Source of the DNA: Streptosporangiaceae bacterium
Lineage (GTDB): Bacteria > Actinomycetota > Actinomycetes > Streptosporangiales > Streptosporangiaceae
Assembly: GCA_030050125.1 (NCBI GenBank)
Contig: JASIJN010000008.1
Span: 1-11,533, forward strand
Reading direction: 5' to 3'
Length of the DNA stretch: 11,533 nt
How positions within the stretch are numbered: position 1 is the first letter of the stretch; each line of letters begins with the position of its first letter. Shown in pieces: positions 1-6,525 of this stretch. The notes below the pieces were generated by a model that was given only the letters and a program-made list of their open reading frames with translations, was not told the origin of the DNA and did no database searches. The position numbers and the translations under genes were made by a program.

Positions 1-1
1 C

Positions 2-289
2 GGCGCGGCCCGCGCGGCCCGCGACGGCGCGGTGATCGCCACGCCCGTGCACGCCGACGCGCCGGGCGGCAACCGGGTCCACTGGCGGCAGTACGACGGC
101 CGGCCGAGCGGGACCAGGCTGATCCGGCTGGCCCCGCGGTTCGACGACGCGTCGTTGTCGGTCGCGGTGCAGGACCGGTTCTACTGGCACGACGCCGCGC
201 GGGCGCACGAGGTGGTGGAGCGCGGGCATACCCGGGGGAAGGTCGTCCTGATCGTGGACGACGACCTGGCGGCGGCGGCAGAGGTCTGA
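2..289 (+). CDS. Zinc-type/quinone-reductase-like medium-chain oxidoreductase, C-terminal fragment
   Basis: The 5' end lies outside the window, and the open frame enters from the first bases without a convincing start. The 95 visible residues match the tail of medium-chain dehydrogenase/reductase (MDR) proteins. The closing block AARAHEVVERGHTRGKVVL is the usual 'DAAeAHr.le.G...GKvVL' end of NADPH:quinone reductase-like enzymes. These are cytosolic NAD(P)H-dependent oxidoreductases, and the substrate cannot be inferred from this end. The Rossmann GxGxxG motif and any zinc ligands would lie upstream. An in-frame GTG at 32 is only an internal codon. The gene ends in TGA and converges on the topoisomerase gene with 57 bp between them. 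The family assignment is fairly secure; the exact reaction is not. Confidence 0.75.
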   Translation, partial: GAARAARDGAVIATPVHADAPGGNRVHWRQYDGRPSGTRLIRLAPRFDDASLSVAVQDRFYWHDAARAHEVVERGHTRGKVVLIVDDDLAAAAEV

Positions 290-346
290 CCTGACCGGCC
301 CGCCGCGCCAGCCCATGACGCGGATCCTGAACGCTACGTCGCGGCG

Positions 347-1369
347 TCAGCTGGTGGCGGCGAGGAGCGCGGCCACGGCGCTCTCGACGTCCACGCCGGG
401 CGGCAGCTCGGCCGGCAGCGCCGGGATCGTGGCCAGGCCGCCGTCGGACTCATAGCGCCTGATCAGCCGGGGATCGACGTAGGAGGCCCGGGCCACGGCC
501 GGGGTGTCGCCCAGCCTCTCCGCCACGGCCCGGACGCTGGCGGCGATCACGCTCCTGGCCCGCCGCGCGGTGGCCGGCGGGCCCGCGTTCGCCAGCAGCA
601 GCGCCATAAGGACCGTGGCGTTCCAGGTCCGGAACTCCTTGGCGGTGAAGTGACCCCCGGCGTGCTCGGCGATGTAGGCGCTCACGTCGTGGGAGTGCAG
701 CGGGTGCCAGGCGTCGCCCTGGCGCCAGGAGAACAGCGCGTCGAGGCCGTTCTCGCTGCGGGCCAGCGCCCAGATCGTGGACCGCACCGCCGGATCGGTG
801 ACGGTGATCGCCCGGCGCTTGCCCTCCTTGGCCACGTAGTCGAAGACGACCCCGTCCCGCCGCATGCTGACGTGCCGTTTCTCCAGCGTGGCGACGCCGT
901 AATGGTGGTCGAGCTCGGCGTACTTCTCGCCGCCGATGCGGAACAGGCCAAGATCGATGAGACGGACGGCGCTGGCCGCGACCCGTTCCCGGTCGAGGGG
1001 ATGACGGCGCAGGTCGCGCAGGGTCGCGGCGCGCAGCGCGGGCAGCGCGTCGGCGAAGCGCAGCATGTGCGCGAACTTCTGCGCGTCGCGCTGTTCGCGC
1101 CACAGCTGGTGATACCGGTACTGTGTCCGGCTCCGGCTGTCCACGCCGGTGGCCTGGATGTGACCCAGCGGGTCTGGCGAGATCCAGACGCGCGTCCACG
1201 CGGGCGGGAGCGTGAGGGCCCGGATGCGCAGCAGCGTCCCCGCGTCGGTGACCTCGGCTCCGGACGGGTCGCGGTACCCGAACCCGTCGCCGGCCCGCTC
1301 CCGGGTTATCCCGGGACCGCGCGGGTCGCTGCGCGCCAGCCCGGGCACCGCCGAAGGATCGCCGTCCAC
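347..1369 (-). CDS. DNA topoisomerase IB (poxvirus/bacterial type)
   Basis: This type IB topoisomerase would relax supercoils by nicking one strand through a 3'-phosphotyrosyl intermediate. At 340 residues it has the normal length for the bacterial family. The N-terminal domain has the usual opening (SDPRGPGITRERAGDGFGY, residues 14-32, and LPPAWTRVWISP, 54-65). The catalytic domain shows R144 in LFRIGGEKY, K181 in VAKEGK, R247 in KEFRTWN and the nucleophile Y297 in ARASYVDPR. The position nine residues before the tyrosine is D288, where vaccinia virus has His265 and, from memory, the Deinococcus enzyme has Asn. The start is GTG with a G-rich stretch about 10 bp upstream; no better start is visible because family similarity begins around residue 11. 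The gene is divergent from the NIPSNAP gene and appears to be transcribed alone. Confidence 0.93.
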   Translation of the reverse strand: MDGDPSAVPGLARSDPRGPGITRERAGDGFGYRDPSGAEVTDAGTLLRIRALTLPPAWTRVWISPDPLGHIQATGVDSRSRTQYRYHQLWREQRDAQKFAHMLRFADALPALRAATLRDLRRHPLDRERVAASAVRLIDLGLFRIGGEKYAELDHHYGVATLEKRHVSMRRDGVVFDYVAKEGKRRAITVTDPAVRSTIWALARSENGLDALFSWRQGDAWHPLHSHDVSAYIAEHAGGHFTAKEFRTWNATVLMALLLANAGPPATARRARSVIAASVRAVAERLGDTPAVARASYVDPRLIRRYESDGGLATIPALPAELPPGVDVESAVAALLAATS

Positions 1370-1499
1370 TGGCCCGGATCACCCCCACTCAGGTTCGCTA
1401 CTAGCAGCGTAATGACCGAACGCGCCGCCCTCATCCCGCGGGCAAGGTCGCCCTGGTCTCGGCCCCGCCCGATGGCGGCGGGAGGTAGTCTCGCGCCCT
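1370..1499. promoter_or_regulatory. Divergent intergenic region with a short imperfect palindrome
   Basis: These 130 bp separate the divergent topoisomerase IB and NIPSNAP genes and should hold both promoters. An imperfect 14-bp palindrome, CGCTACTAGCAGCG, sits at 1396-1409. On the minus strand TACGCT (about 1412-1407) fits a weak actinobacterial TANNNT -10 box, with no matching -35. On the plus strand GGGAGGT (1480-1486) and TAGTCT (1486-1491) precede the NIPSNAP start. No ORF or RNA gene is supported here. Confidence 0.35.
1486..1491 (+). promoter_or_regulatory. Possible -10 box for a leaderless NIPSNAP transcript
   Basis: TAGTCT matches the TANNNT actinobacterial -10 pattern and ends 8 bp before the GTG start. 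A transcript would then begin at or next to the start codon. The overlapping GGGAGGT at 1480-1486 could instead be a ribosome site, but its 13-bp distance from the start is long. No convincing -35 is present. The pattern is short enough to occur by chance. Confidence 0.25.
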
Positions 1500-1820
1500 G
1501 TGATCACCTGTGTCGTTGAATACGTGATCGATCCCGCCAAGATCGACGCCTTCGAGCGCTTCGCCGGGCGCTGGATGGAGCTGGTGGACCTGCACGGCGG
1601 CACCCACCACGGCTACTTCCTGCCGGCCGAGGGCGCCAGCGACCGGGCGCTGGCCCTGTTCAGTTTTCCCAGCCTGGCCGCCTACGAGCAGTACCGTTCC
1701 CGGTTCGGCGCCGATCCCGACTTCGTCGCCGCCGACCGGATCCGGGACGAGAGCGGCTGCGTGCTGCGCTACCAGCGCACCTTCATGCGCCCGCTGCTTC
1801 CGGGACGGCGGCCGCAGTGA
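1500..1820 (+). CDS. NIPSNAP family protein
   Basis: This small 106-residue protein looks like a bacterial NIPSNAP, a ferredoxin-like alpha/beta fold related to the dimeric alpha-beta barrels. Family traits are the opening beta strand (ITCVVEYVIDPAKIDAFERFAG), the turn HGGTHHGYFLPAEG at about residues 32-45, and the strand-helix FSFPSLAAYEQYRSRF at about 54-69, followed by a closing RTFMRPL strand. Bacterial members are mostly of unknown function, and no signal peptide or membrane segment is visible. The start is GTG at 1500; ATC follows, and similarity begins at the first residues, so a later start would remove the first strand. It converges on the glycosyltransferase gene with 42 bp between, and a hairpin occupies that gap. 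Confidence 0.85.
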   Translation: MITCVVEYVIDPAKIDAFERFAGRWMELVDLHGGTHHGYFLPAEGASDRALALFSFPSLAAYEQYRSRFGADPDFVAADRIRDESGCVLRYQRTFMRPLLPGRRPQ

Positions 1821-1835
1821 GCGACGCGCCCGCAC

Positions 1836-1859
1836 CCGCGGCCACGCGCCGGGCCGCGG
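1836..1859. terminator. Bidirectional terminator-like hairpin between convergent genes
   Basis: A perfect 8-bp stem, CCGCGGCC (1836-1843) with GGCCGCGG (1852-1859), encloses an 8-base loop. It fills the 42-bp gap between the convergent NIPSNAP and glycosyltransferase genes. It has no U-tract, as is common for actinobacterial terminator hairpins. Its position makes it a plausible terminator for both genes, but GC-rich sequence produces such stems easily. Confidence 0.5.
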
Positions 1860-1862
1860 CCG

Positions 1863-3284
1863 TCACCGGCTGATCATCGCGTCGAACAGCTCGGCGTAAC
1901 GGAGCAGGTGCAGGTCGCCGACGTAGCGTTCGCGGACCCGCTCCATGGCGGCGCGGCCCATCCGGTCCGCCTCGTCCGGGTTGTCGATCAGTTCGCGGAC
2001 CGCCGCCCCGAACGCCTTCAGGTCACGCGGATCGGGCAGCAGTATCCCGCTGCCGTCCGCGATCTGGTCGATGATCCCGCCGACCGCCGACCCGACCACG
2101 GGCCGGCCCTTCCACATGCCCTCGGCGACGGTCAGCCCGAACCCCTCGGCCAGGCTCTTCTGCGCGATCACGCTGGCGTGCCGCTGGACCGCGTTCACCA
2201 TCGCGGCGTTCTCGTCCGCGTCGTCGAGCGGCAGGGTGGCCAGCAGGATCCGGGAGCGGACCTCGGCCGGCAGCTCCTTCCAGAGCAGCAGGCAGTCGCC
2301 GAACGCCGCGGCCCCCTCCGGGTCGTCGGTCACCCCGGCGACCGCCGGCCCGACCAGCAGAAGGTAGCCGCGCTCGTCCGGCGCGATGTAGTCGGCGAAG
2401 CCGCGCATGACCCCGGCCATGTCCTTGAGCCGGTCCCACCGGGAGACCTGAACCACCAGCGGGTCGCCGGGGCCCGGGCGGGTGTCCCCGGTGATCTCCG
2501 CGGGCCTGGTGACCAGGCCGACGCTGCCGTCGCTGCGCAAGAACGAGGGCCGCTCGTCCGGCGCGGCGCCGTCCAGCACCCCCATCCGGGTCAGGATGGC
2601 CCGCACGGCATGCTGGTCGAGGTGCTGGTTCTTCGGCGAGAACGGGTCGATCGACGGCGGTATGATCGCGACCCTCTCGTCCGGGACCCAGAACGGCACG
2701 TACTCGCGCCGGGTGAACACGTACCCACCGGCCTGGGCCAGGTGCGGCCGCAGGAAGCTCCACGCGGTCTCGATGACCTCGTTGTGCCAGTCCACGCCGA
2801 TGTGGGAGCGCCACGCGACCCGCGCTCCGGCCCGCGACAGCGCCTCGGTCAGCCCGGCGGTCTGCGGGTCGTGCAGCAGCACCAGATCGCCGGGGCGTAT
2901 CTGCCCGACCAGTTCGACGGCGTTGGCGGCGAGCATCCGCTCATAGTGCTGGGCGTCGTCGGCGTCGAGCGCGCCGCCGGCCGGGTCGCCGTGGATCTGG
3001 TTGTGCAGGCGCTTGGTGATCACGAAGAACTCGGCGTCCCCGGCGATCACCCGCCACTCGATCGGGATGTCCAGGTCGCGGACGTAGCCGATGAGCACCT
3101 GCAGCATCTCGGCGACCCCGCCGCCGGTCGCCGTCGAGCTGACGTTCCAGATCGTCCGGCCGCCCAGGCGCTGCCGGAACAGCTCGGCCGCCTGGAGCAG
3201 ACGGGCCTGCCTCTCGGTGCCGATGACGGGCTCCAGCAGCGCGATCGGGCGCCGCGCGACCTTCACCGTCCCGACCAGACTCAC
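1863..3284 (-). CDS. TreT-like GT4 glycosyltransferase (trehalose synthase/phosphorylase type)
   Basis: This is a retaining GT-B glycosyltransferase of family GT4, 473 residues. The N-terminal acceptor domain has SSTATGGGVAEML (49-61), the pattern of archaeal/bacterial trehalose glycosyltransferring synthase TreT and of fungal-type trehalose phosphorylases. It continues with EWRVIAGDAEFFVITKRLHN (76-95), HDPQ (138-141) and RSHIGVD (159-165). The C-terminal nucleotide-sugar domain has QVSRWDRLKD (279-288) and the E-x7-E motif E380-GFGLTVA-E388, then GGIIDQI. TreT joins an NDP-glucose to glucose to make trehalose, a cytosolic compatible solute. The donor and acceptor here are inferred from family only. 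The start is GTG with CGGGGGGC about 7 bp upstream. It is divergent from the DNA glycosylase by 64 bp. No other trehalose gene is in the window. Confidence 0.8.
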   Translation of the reverse strand: MSLVGTVKVARRPIALLEPVIGTERQARLLQAAELFRQRLGGRTIWNVSSTATGGGVAEMLQVLIGYVRDLDIPIEWRVIAGDAEFFVITKRLHNQIHGDPAGGALDADDAQHYERMLAANAVELVGQIRPGDLVLLHDPQTAGLTEALSRAGARVAWRSHIGVDWHNEVIETAWSFLRPHLAQAGGYVFTRREYVPFWVPDERVAIIPPSIDPFSPKNQHLDQHAVRAILTRMGVLDGAAPDERPSFLRSDGSVGLVTRPAEITGDTRPGPGDPLVVQVSRWDRLKDMAGVMRGFADYIAPDERGYLLLVGPAVAGVTDDPEGAAAFGDCLLLWKELPAEVRSRILLATLPLDDADENAAMVNAVQRHASVIAQKSLAEGFGLTVAEGMWKGRPVVGSAVGGIIDQIADGSGILLPDPRDLKAFGAAVRELIDNPDEADRMGRAAMERVRERYVGDLHLLRYAELFDAMISR

Positions 3285-3348
3285 GATCAGCCCCCCGTAG
3301 CAGCGTCGCCCCGTCCAGCTGGATATACCCAGAAGTTATGTTGTCCTT
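3285..3348. promoter_or_regulatory. Divergent promoter region, glycosyltransferase and alkA-type gene
   Basis: This is a 64-bp gap between two divergent genes. Its right half (about 3320-3348) is unusually AT-rich for the window and contains GGATATACCC and TTATGTTGTCC. TATGTT at 3337-3342 fits a TANNNT -10 box and ends 6 bp before the ATG of the DNA glycosylase, which has no Shine-Dalgarno sequence; leaderless expression is therefore plausible. On the minus strand a G-rich ribosome site lies just upstream of the glycosyltransferase GTG. No clear -35 boxes are visible. Confidence 0.4.
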
Positions 3349-4014
3349 ATGCCCGCACCGACCAGCGCGACCCGGCCGACCCGCAGCTGGCGCACCGCGT
3401 CCTCCATCCTGGCCGAGCGCGACCCGGTGCTGAGCCGCCTGCTGGCCGAGGCCGGCCCGGCCAGCCTGCGCCCGCCGGAGGAGTCCCACTTCGCCACGCT
3501 GGTCCGGGCCATCGTCTACCAGCAGCTCGCCGGGGCCGCGGCGGCCGCGATCCACGGTCGCCTGATCGCCGCGCTCGACGGGGACATCGACCCGGCCCGC
3601 CTGCTGGCCCTGTCCGACGGCGCGCTCCGGTCCGCGGGACTGTCCGCCGCCAAGACGGCATCCCTGCGGGATCTGTCGGCCAAGGTGCTGGACGGCACGG
3701 TCGTGCTGGACCACAGGCTGCGCGCCGAGAGCAACGACGAGGTGGTGGACCGGCTCTCGTCGGTCCGGGGCATCGGGCGGTGGACCTCGGAGATGTTCCT
3801 GATCTTCCAGCTCAGGCGGCTGGACGTGTGGCCCACCGGCGACCTTGGCGTGCGCCGCGGGTACGGGCTGGCCTGGGGAATCCCGACGCCGACGGCCAAG
3901 GAACTCGATCCGCTCGGCGAGCCGTACCGGCCGTACCGGTCGGTCCTGGCCTGGTACTGCTGGCGCGCGGCCGAGCTCTACGGCGGCGCGGCCGAGAGCG
4001 CGGTCACCCGCTAG
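3349..4014 (+). CDS. DNA-3-methyladenine glycosylase, HhH-GPD (AlkA/Mag) type
   Basis: This is a base-excision repair enzyme that would remove alkylated bases (3-methyladenine and related) from DNA. At 221 residues it contains the helix-hairpin-helix glycosylase core but not the extra N-terminal domain of E. coli AlkA (about 280 residues). The visible core includes FATLVRAIVYQQLAGAAA (48-65), the HhH hairpin VRGIGRWTSEM (139-149) and the catalytic aspartate D165 in VWPTGDLGVRRG. The aspartate follows the hairpin at the spacing expected in the family. No Cys4 iron-sulfur loop is present, which separates it from endonuclease III. The start is ATG at 3349 with no ribosome site, consistent with a leaderless mRNA. 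The gene ends in TAG and overlaps the convergent MerR gene by 11 bp. Confidence 0.9.
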   Translation: MPAPTSATRPTRSWRTASSILAERDPVLSRLLAEAGPASLRPPEESHFATLVRAIVYQQLAGAAAAAIHGRLIAALDGDIDPARLLALSDGALRSAGLSAAKTASLRDLSAKVLDGTVVLDHRLRAESNDEVVDRLSSVRGIGRWTSEMFLIFQLRRLDVWPTGDLGVRRGYGLAWGIPTPTAKELDPLGEPYRPYRSVLAWYCWRAAELYGGAAESAVTR

Positions 4015-4789
4015 CGGGCGAATGCCCCCCGGTCAGGCCGGGCCGGCCGTCCCGCGCCTTTTCCCTGGCGAGCTGCATGAGGCGCTGCCACGTGGGCGAG
4101 GAGTTGCCCGGCTCCGAGGCCAGCAGGGACATCGCGACCGCGACGTCCTGCTCCTGCACCTGGTCCCGGTCCTGGCGAGCGGCCGCGCGGCGCGCGGCGA
4201 ACGCCGCCATCGCCTCGGCCAGCTCGTCCAGCCTGGGGTCGTCCGGGTCCCAGCCCAGGGCCTGATCGCACCCGAGGTAGATCCGCACGAACTCGTCGTG
4301 GTCGAGCGCCCGGCGCTTTTCCTCGGCCAGGCCCGCGGCCAGGCTGGCCGAGCGGGCCGAGAGCAGGATCCAGCCGTCGCGTTCCATATGAATCGCACGG
4401 TCGCTGACGCCGAGCTCGCGCAGCCGCTCGAGCAGGCCGACCACCTCGGCAGGCAGGAACAGGCGATCGCCCGCGGCGAGGTCGGCGATCCGGAGCCGCT
4501 GCTGCTCGAGGTCGCGTACCCGGGCCGCGAGCGCCGCGTCGATCTGGGCCGTGGCCAGGGAGAATTCCTCGGGCCCTGCGCCCAGCAGCGCCGAGATCCT
4601 GGCCAGCGGCACGCCCGCGTCGGCCAGCGTCTTGATCCGGATCAGGTCCACCACCGCCTGCGCGCCGTAGCGCCGGTAGCCCGACGCGTCCCGCCCCGGC
4701 TCGGGGAGCAGGCCGCGCTGATGGTAGTGGCGCACGGCGCGGACGGTGACCCCGACGTAGTCCGCGAGCTGGCCAATGGTGAGCATCAT
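4004..4789 (-). CDS. MerR family transcriptional regulator of the adjacent ABC exporter
   Basis: This 261-residue regulator has a clear MerR winged helix-turn-helix at residues 3-70: TIGQLADYVGVTVRAVRHYH, RGLLPEP and SGYRRYG are hallmark blocks. A helix at about 80-105 is likely the dimerising coiled coil. The C-terminal part (about 110-261) is mostly helical and does not look like a GyrI or TipAS drug-binding domain. The single cysteine (C174) argues against a metal sensor, so the inducer is unknown. The start ATG at 4789 overlaps the permease stop in ATGA; a second ATG follows at 4786, and this one is chosen because it gives translational coupling. The frame stays open upstream through the permease, which is only GC-driven. 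It probably controls its own operon through the dyad upstream of the ATPase gene. Confidence 0.88.
   Translation of the reverse strand: MMLTIGQLADYVGVTVRAVRHYHQRGLLPEPGRDASGYRRYGAQAVVDLIRIKTLADAGVPLARISALLGAGPEEFSLATAQIDAALAARVRDLEQQRLRIADLAAGDRLFLPAEVVGLLERLRELGVSDRAIHMERDGWILLSARSASLAAGLAEEKRRALDHDEFVRIYLGCDQALGWDPDDPRLDELAEAMAAFAARRAAARQDRDQVQEQDVAVAMSLLASEPGNSSPTWQRLMQLAREKARDGRPGLTGGHSPASG
4007..4018. repeat. Perfect 12-bp palindrome over the convergent 3' ends
   Basis: CCCGCTAGCGGG is a perfect palindrome. It covers the TAG stop of the DNA glycosylase and encodes the last four residues (P-A-S-G) of the MerR protein, whose TGA follows directly. As RNA it gives only a 4-bp stem with a CTAG loop, so termination is possible but weak. 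Confidence 0.4.
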
Positions 4790-5562
4790 CGACGTTCCCT
4801 GTTGTACATCACCCTGGCCCACAGGTAGCCGGCCAGCGACAGGCCGGCGCACCAGGCGACGGCCTGGCCGGCGTTGTCGCCGATCGCGGTGCCCGTCAGC
4901 AAGCCACGCAGGGTCTCGATGATCGGCGTGAACGGCTGGTACTCGGCGAACCAGCGCAGGCCGGCCGACATCGAGGCGGCCGGCACGAACGCGCTGCCCA
5001 GAAACGGCAGGAACGCCAGCGGCATCGGCAGGTTGCTCGCGCTGGCCGGGGTCCTGGCCATCAGGCCGAGCGCGACCGACACCCAGGTCAGCGAGAACGC
5101 GACCATGGCCAGGAGCGCGAACGCCGCGATCCACCGAACGGGGCCGGCCACCGGCCGGAAGCCGGCCAGGACGGCGATCCCGGTGACCAGGCCCGCGCTC
5201 AGCACGGCCTGGATCACCCCGCCGGCCACGTGGCCGGTCAGCACGCAGGCCCGGGCGATCGCCATGGTGCGGAACCGGTCCATGATGCCCTCGGTCATGT
5301 CGACGTTGACGGCCACCGCGGTCGGCACCGCCACCGAGCACGCCGCGATCACGATGATCCCGGGAGCGAGGTAGTTGACGTAGCCGCCCGCGCCGTGCAG
5401 GCCCGCGCCCAGCGCGCCGCCGAAGACGTAGACGAACAGCAGCAGCAGGATGACCGGCACGCCGAGGACCGAGACCGCCATGGCCGGGTAGCGGGCCAGG
5501 TGCAGCAGGTTGCGTCGCAGCATCGTGGCCGAGTCGGTCACGGCCAGGGTGATCGTGCTCAT
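4786..5562 (-). CDS. ABC-2 type permease, DrrB-like drug exporter subunit
   Basis: This 258-residue integral membrane protein is of the ABC-2/DrrB type and would pair with the ATPase encoded just upstream to export a drug or lipid-like compound. About six membrane segments can be seen: residues 29-49, 62-85, 111-134, 143-166, 179-195 and 232-248. The cytoplasmic loop TEGIMDRFRTMAIAR (90-104) is the conserved DrrB-family motif thought to contact the ATPase. The ending NRERR is short and basic. The start ATG overlaps the ATPase stop by 4 bp (ATGA), and its own stop overlaps the MerR start in the same way. The substrate cannot be read from sequence. The alternative name is daunorubicin-resistance-type permease. 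Confidence 0.9.
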   Translation of the reverse strand: MSTITLAVTDSATMLRRNLLHLARYPAMAVSVLGVPVILLLLFVYVFGGALGAGLHGAGGYVNYLAPGIIVIAACSVAVPTAVAVNVDMTEGIMDRFRTMAIARACVLTGHVAGGVIQAVLSAGLVTGIAVLAGFRPVAGPVRWIAAFALLAMVAFSLTWVSVALGLMARTPASASNLPMPLAFLPFLGSAFVPAASMSAGLRWFAEYQPFTPIIETLRGLLTGTAIGDNAGQAVAWCAGLSLAGYLWARVMYNRERR

Positions 5563-6512
5563 CGCGCGGGCTCCCTCGGCGCGTCGCGCGGACCGGTCAG
5601 GGCAAGGAAGACGTCTTCAAGGTCGGGTGTGTCCACCGACAGCCCGCTGACCTGCGCCGATCCGGCGTCGAGCCGGGCCAGCACGGCCCGTAGCGAGGCG
5701 ACGCTGCCGTCGGAGGGAACGTTCAGCGTGAGAACGTCGCCGCCCTGGGGCACCTGGCCCAGGGCTCGCGCGGCCCGCCCCAGCCCTTCGGCGTCGGCGA
5801 ACCGCAGCCGTATCCGGCCGCCGGGCACCAGCCGCTTGAGCTCGTCCGCGGTCCCTTCGGCGACCAGGCGTCCGTGATCGAGCACGGCGATCCGGTCGGC
5901 CAGCTCGTCGGCCTCATCCAGGTACTGCGTGGTCAGGAAGACGGTGACCCCGCCGGCCACCAGGTCGCGGACGAGCTGCCACACGTCGCGGCGGCTGCGC
6001 GGGTCCAGGCCGGCGGTGGGCTCGTCGAGGAAGATGATCCGGGGCCGGCCCACCAGCGTCATCGCGAGGTCGAGCCGGCGCCGCATGCCGCCGGAGTAGG
6101 TCGCGGCCAGCCTGGACGCCGCGTCCCCGAGGCCGAAGCGGCCGAGCAGCTCCTCGCCCCTGCGGCGCGCCTCACGGCGGCCCAGGTGGTGCAGGTCGGC
6201 CATCAGGGTCAGGTTCTCCCGGCCGGTGAGCAGGCCGTCGACGGCGGAGAACTGCCCGGTCACGCCGATGGCCGCGCGCACCAGGCCGGGGTCGCGGCTT
6301 AGGTCGTGCCCGGCGACACGGGCCTGGCCGGCGTCGGCGGCGATGAGCGTGGAGAGGATCTTGACGATGGTGGTCTTGCCCGCCCCGTTGGGGCCGAGCA
6401 GGGCGAAGACCGTTCCGGCCGGCACGTCCAGGTCGATGCCGTCGAGCACGACGTTCTCGCCGAACGATTTCCTCAGCCCGGTGGCCACGATCGCGGCGGT
6501 GGTCTGGTTCAT
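5559..6512 (-). CDS. ABC transporter ATP-binding protein, DrrA-like
   Basis: This 317-residue ATPase of the daunorubicin-resistance (DrrA) group powers the DrrB-like permease that follows. Visible motifs are Walker A GPNGAGKTT (40-48, K46), Q-loop Q87, the signature YSGGMRRRL (139-147) and Walker B IIFLDEP (159-165, E164) with D-loop AGLDP. The switch position is Q196 in TTQYLDEAD instead of histidine, a substitution I recall as common in this subfamily. The C-terminal extension ending DTPDLEDVFLALTG (294-307) is the DrrA-type regulatory tail. The start is ATG at 6512 with GGGGGA just upstream. It is the first gene of a three-gene coupled operon and is preceded by a strong dyad at 6526-6542. 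Confidence 0.93.
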   Translation of the reverse strand: MNQTTAAIVATGLRKSFGENVVLDGIDLDVPAGTVFALLGPNGAGKTTIVKILSTLIAADAGQARVAGHDLSRDPGLVRAAIGVTGQFSAVDGLLTGRENLTLMADLHHLGRREARRRGEELLGRFGLGDAASRLAATYSGGMRRRLDLAMTLVGRPRIIFLDEPTAGLDPRSRRDVWQLVRDLVAGGVTVFLTTQYLDEADELADRIAVLDHGRLVAEGTADELKRLVPGGRIRLRFADAEGLGRAARALGQVPQGGDVLTLNVPSDGSVASLRAVLARLDAGSAQVSGLSVDTPDLEDVFLALTGPRDAPREPAR

Positions 6513-6525
6513 TCCCCCATGCTCG

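Noticed and set aside
316..349. Possible terminator hairpin TGACGC/GCGTCA between the oxidoreductase and topoisomerase genes
   Set aside because: The stem is only 6 bp with a loop of over 20 bases and it overlaps a stop codon, which is too weak to annotate.
650..1519. Long plus-strand frame opposite the topoisomerase gene
   Set aside because: It is antisense to a well-supported enzyme, and its composition fits mirrored codon bias rather than a protein.
347..4014. A DNA-repair or stress island linking topoisomerase IB, DNA glycosylase and the trehalose-type glycosyltransferase
   Set aside because: The genes are on different strands with separate promoters, and no Ku, LigD or other repair partner is present. 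The link would be thematic only.
1908..4265. A 785-codon open frame on the plus strand
   Set aside because: It runs antisense to the glycosyltransferase and then out of frame through the DNA glycosylase gene. Its translation is dominated by Arg, Pro, Gly and Ala with no family motif, a typical product of GC-rich codon bias.
4790..5341. N-terminal extension of the MerR frame to 445 residues
   Set aside because: The extension lies out of frame across the permease gene. The MerR winged-helix begins immediately after the ATG at 4789, which couples to the permease stop.
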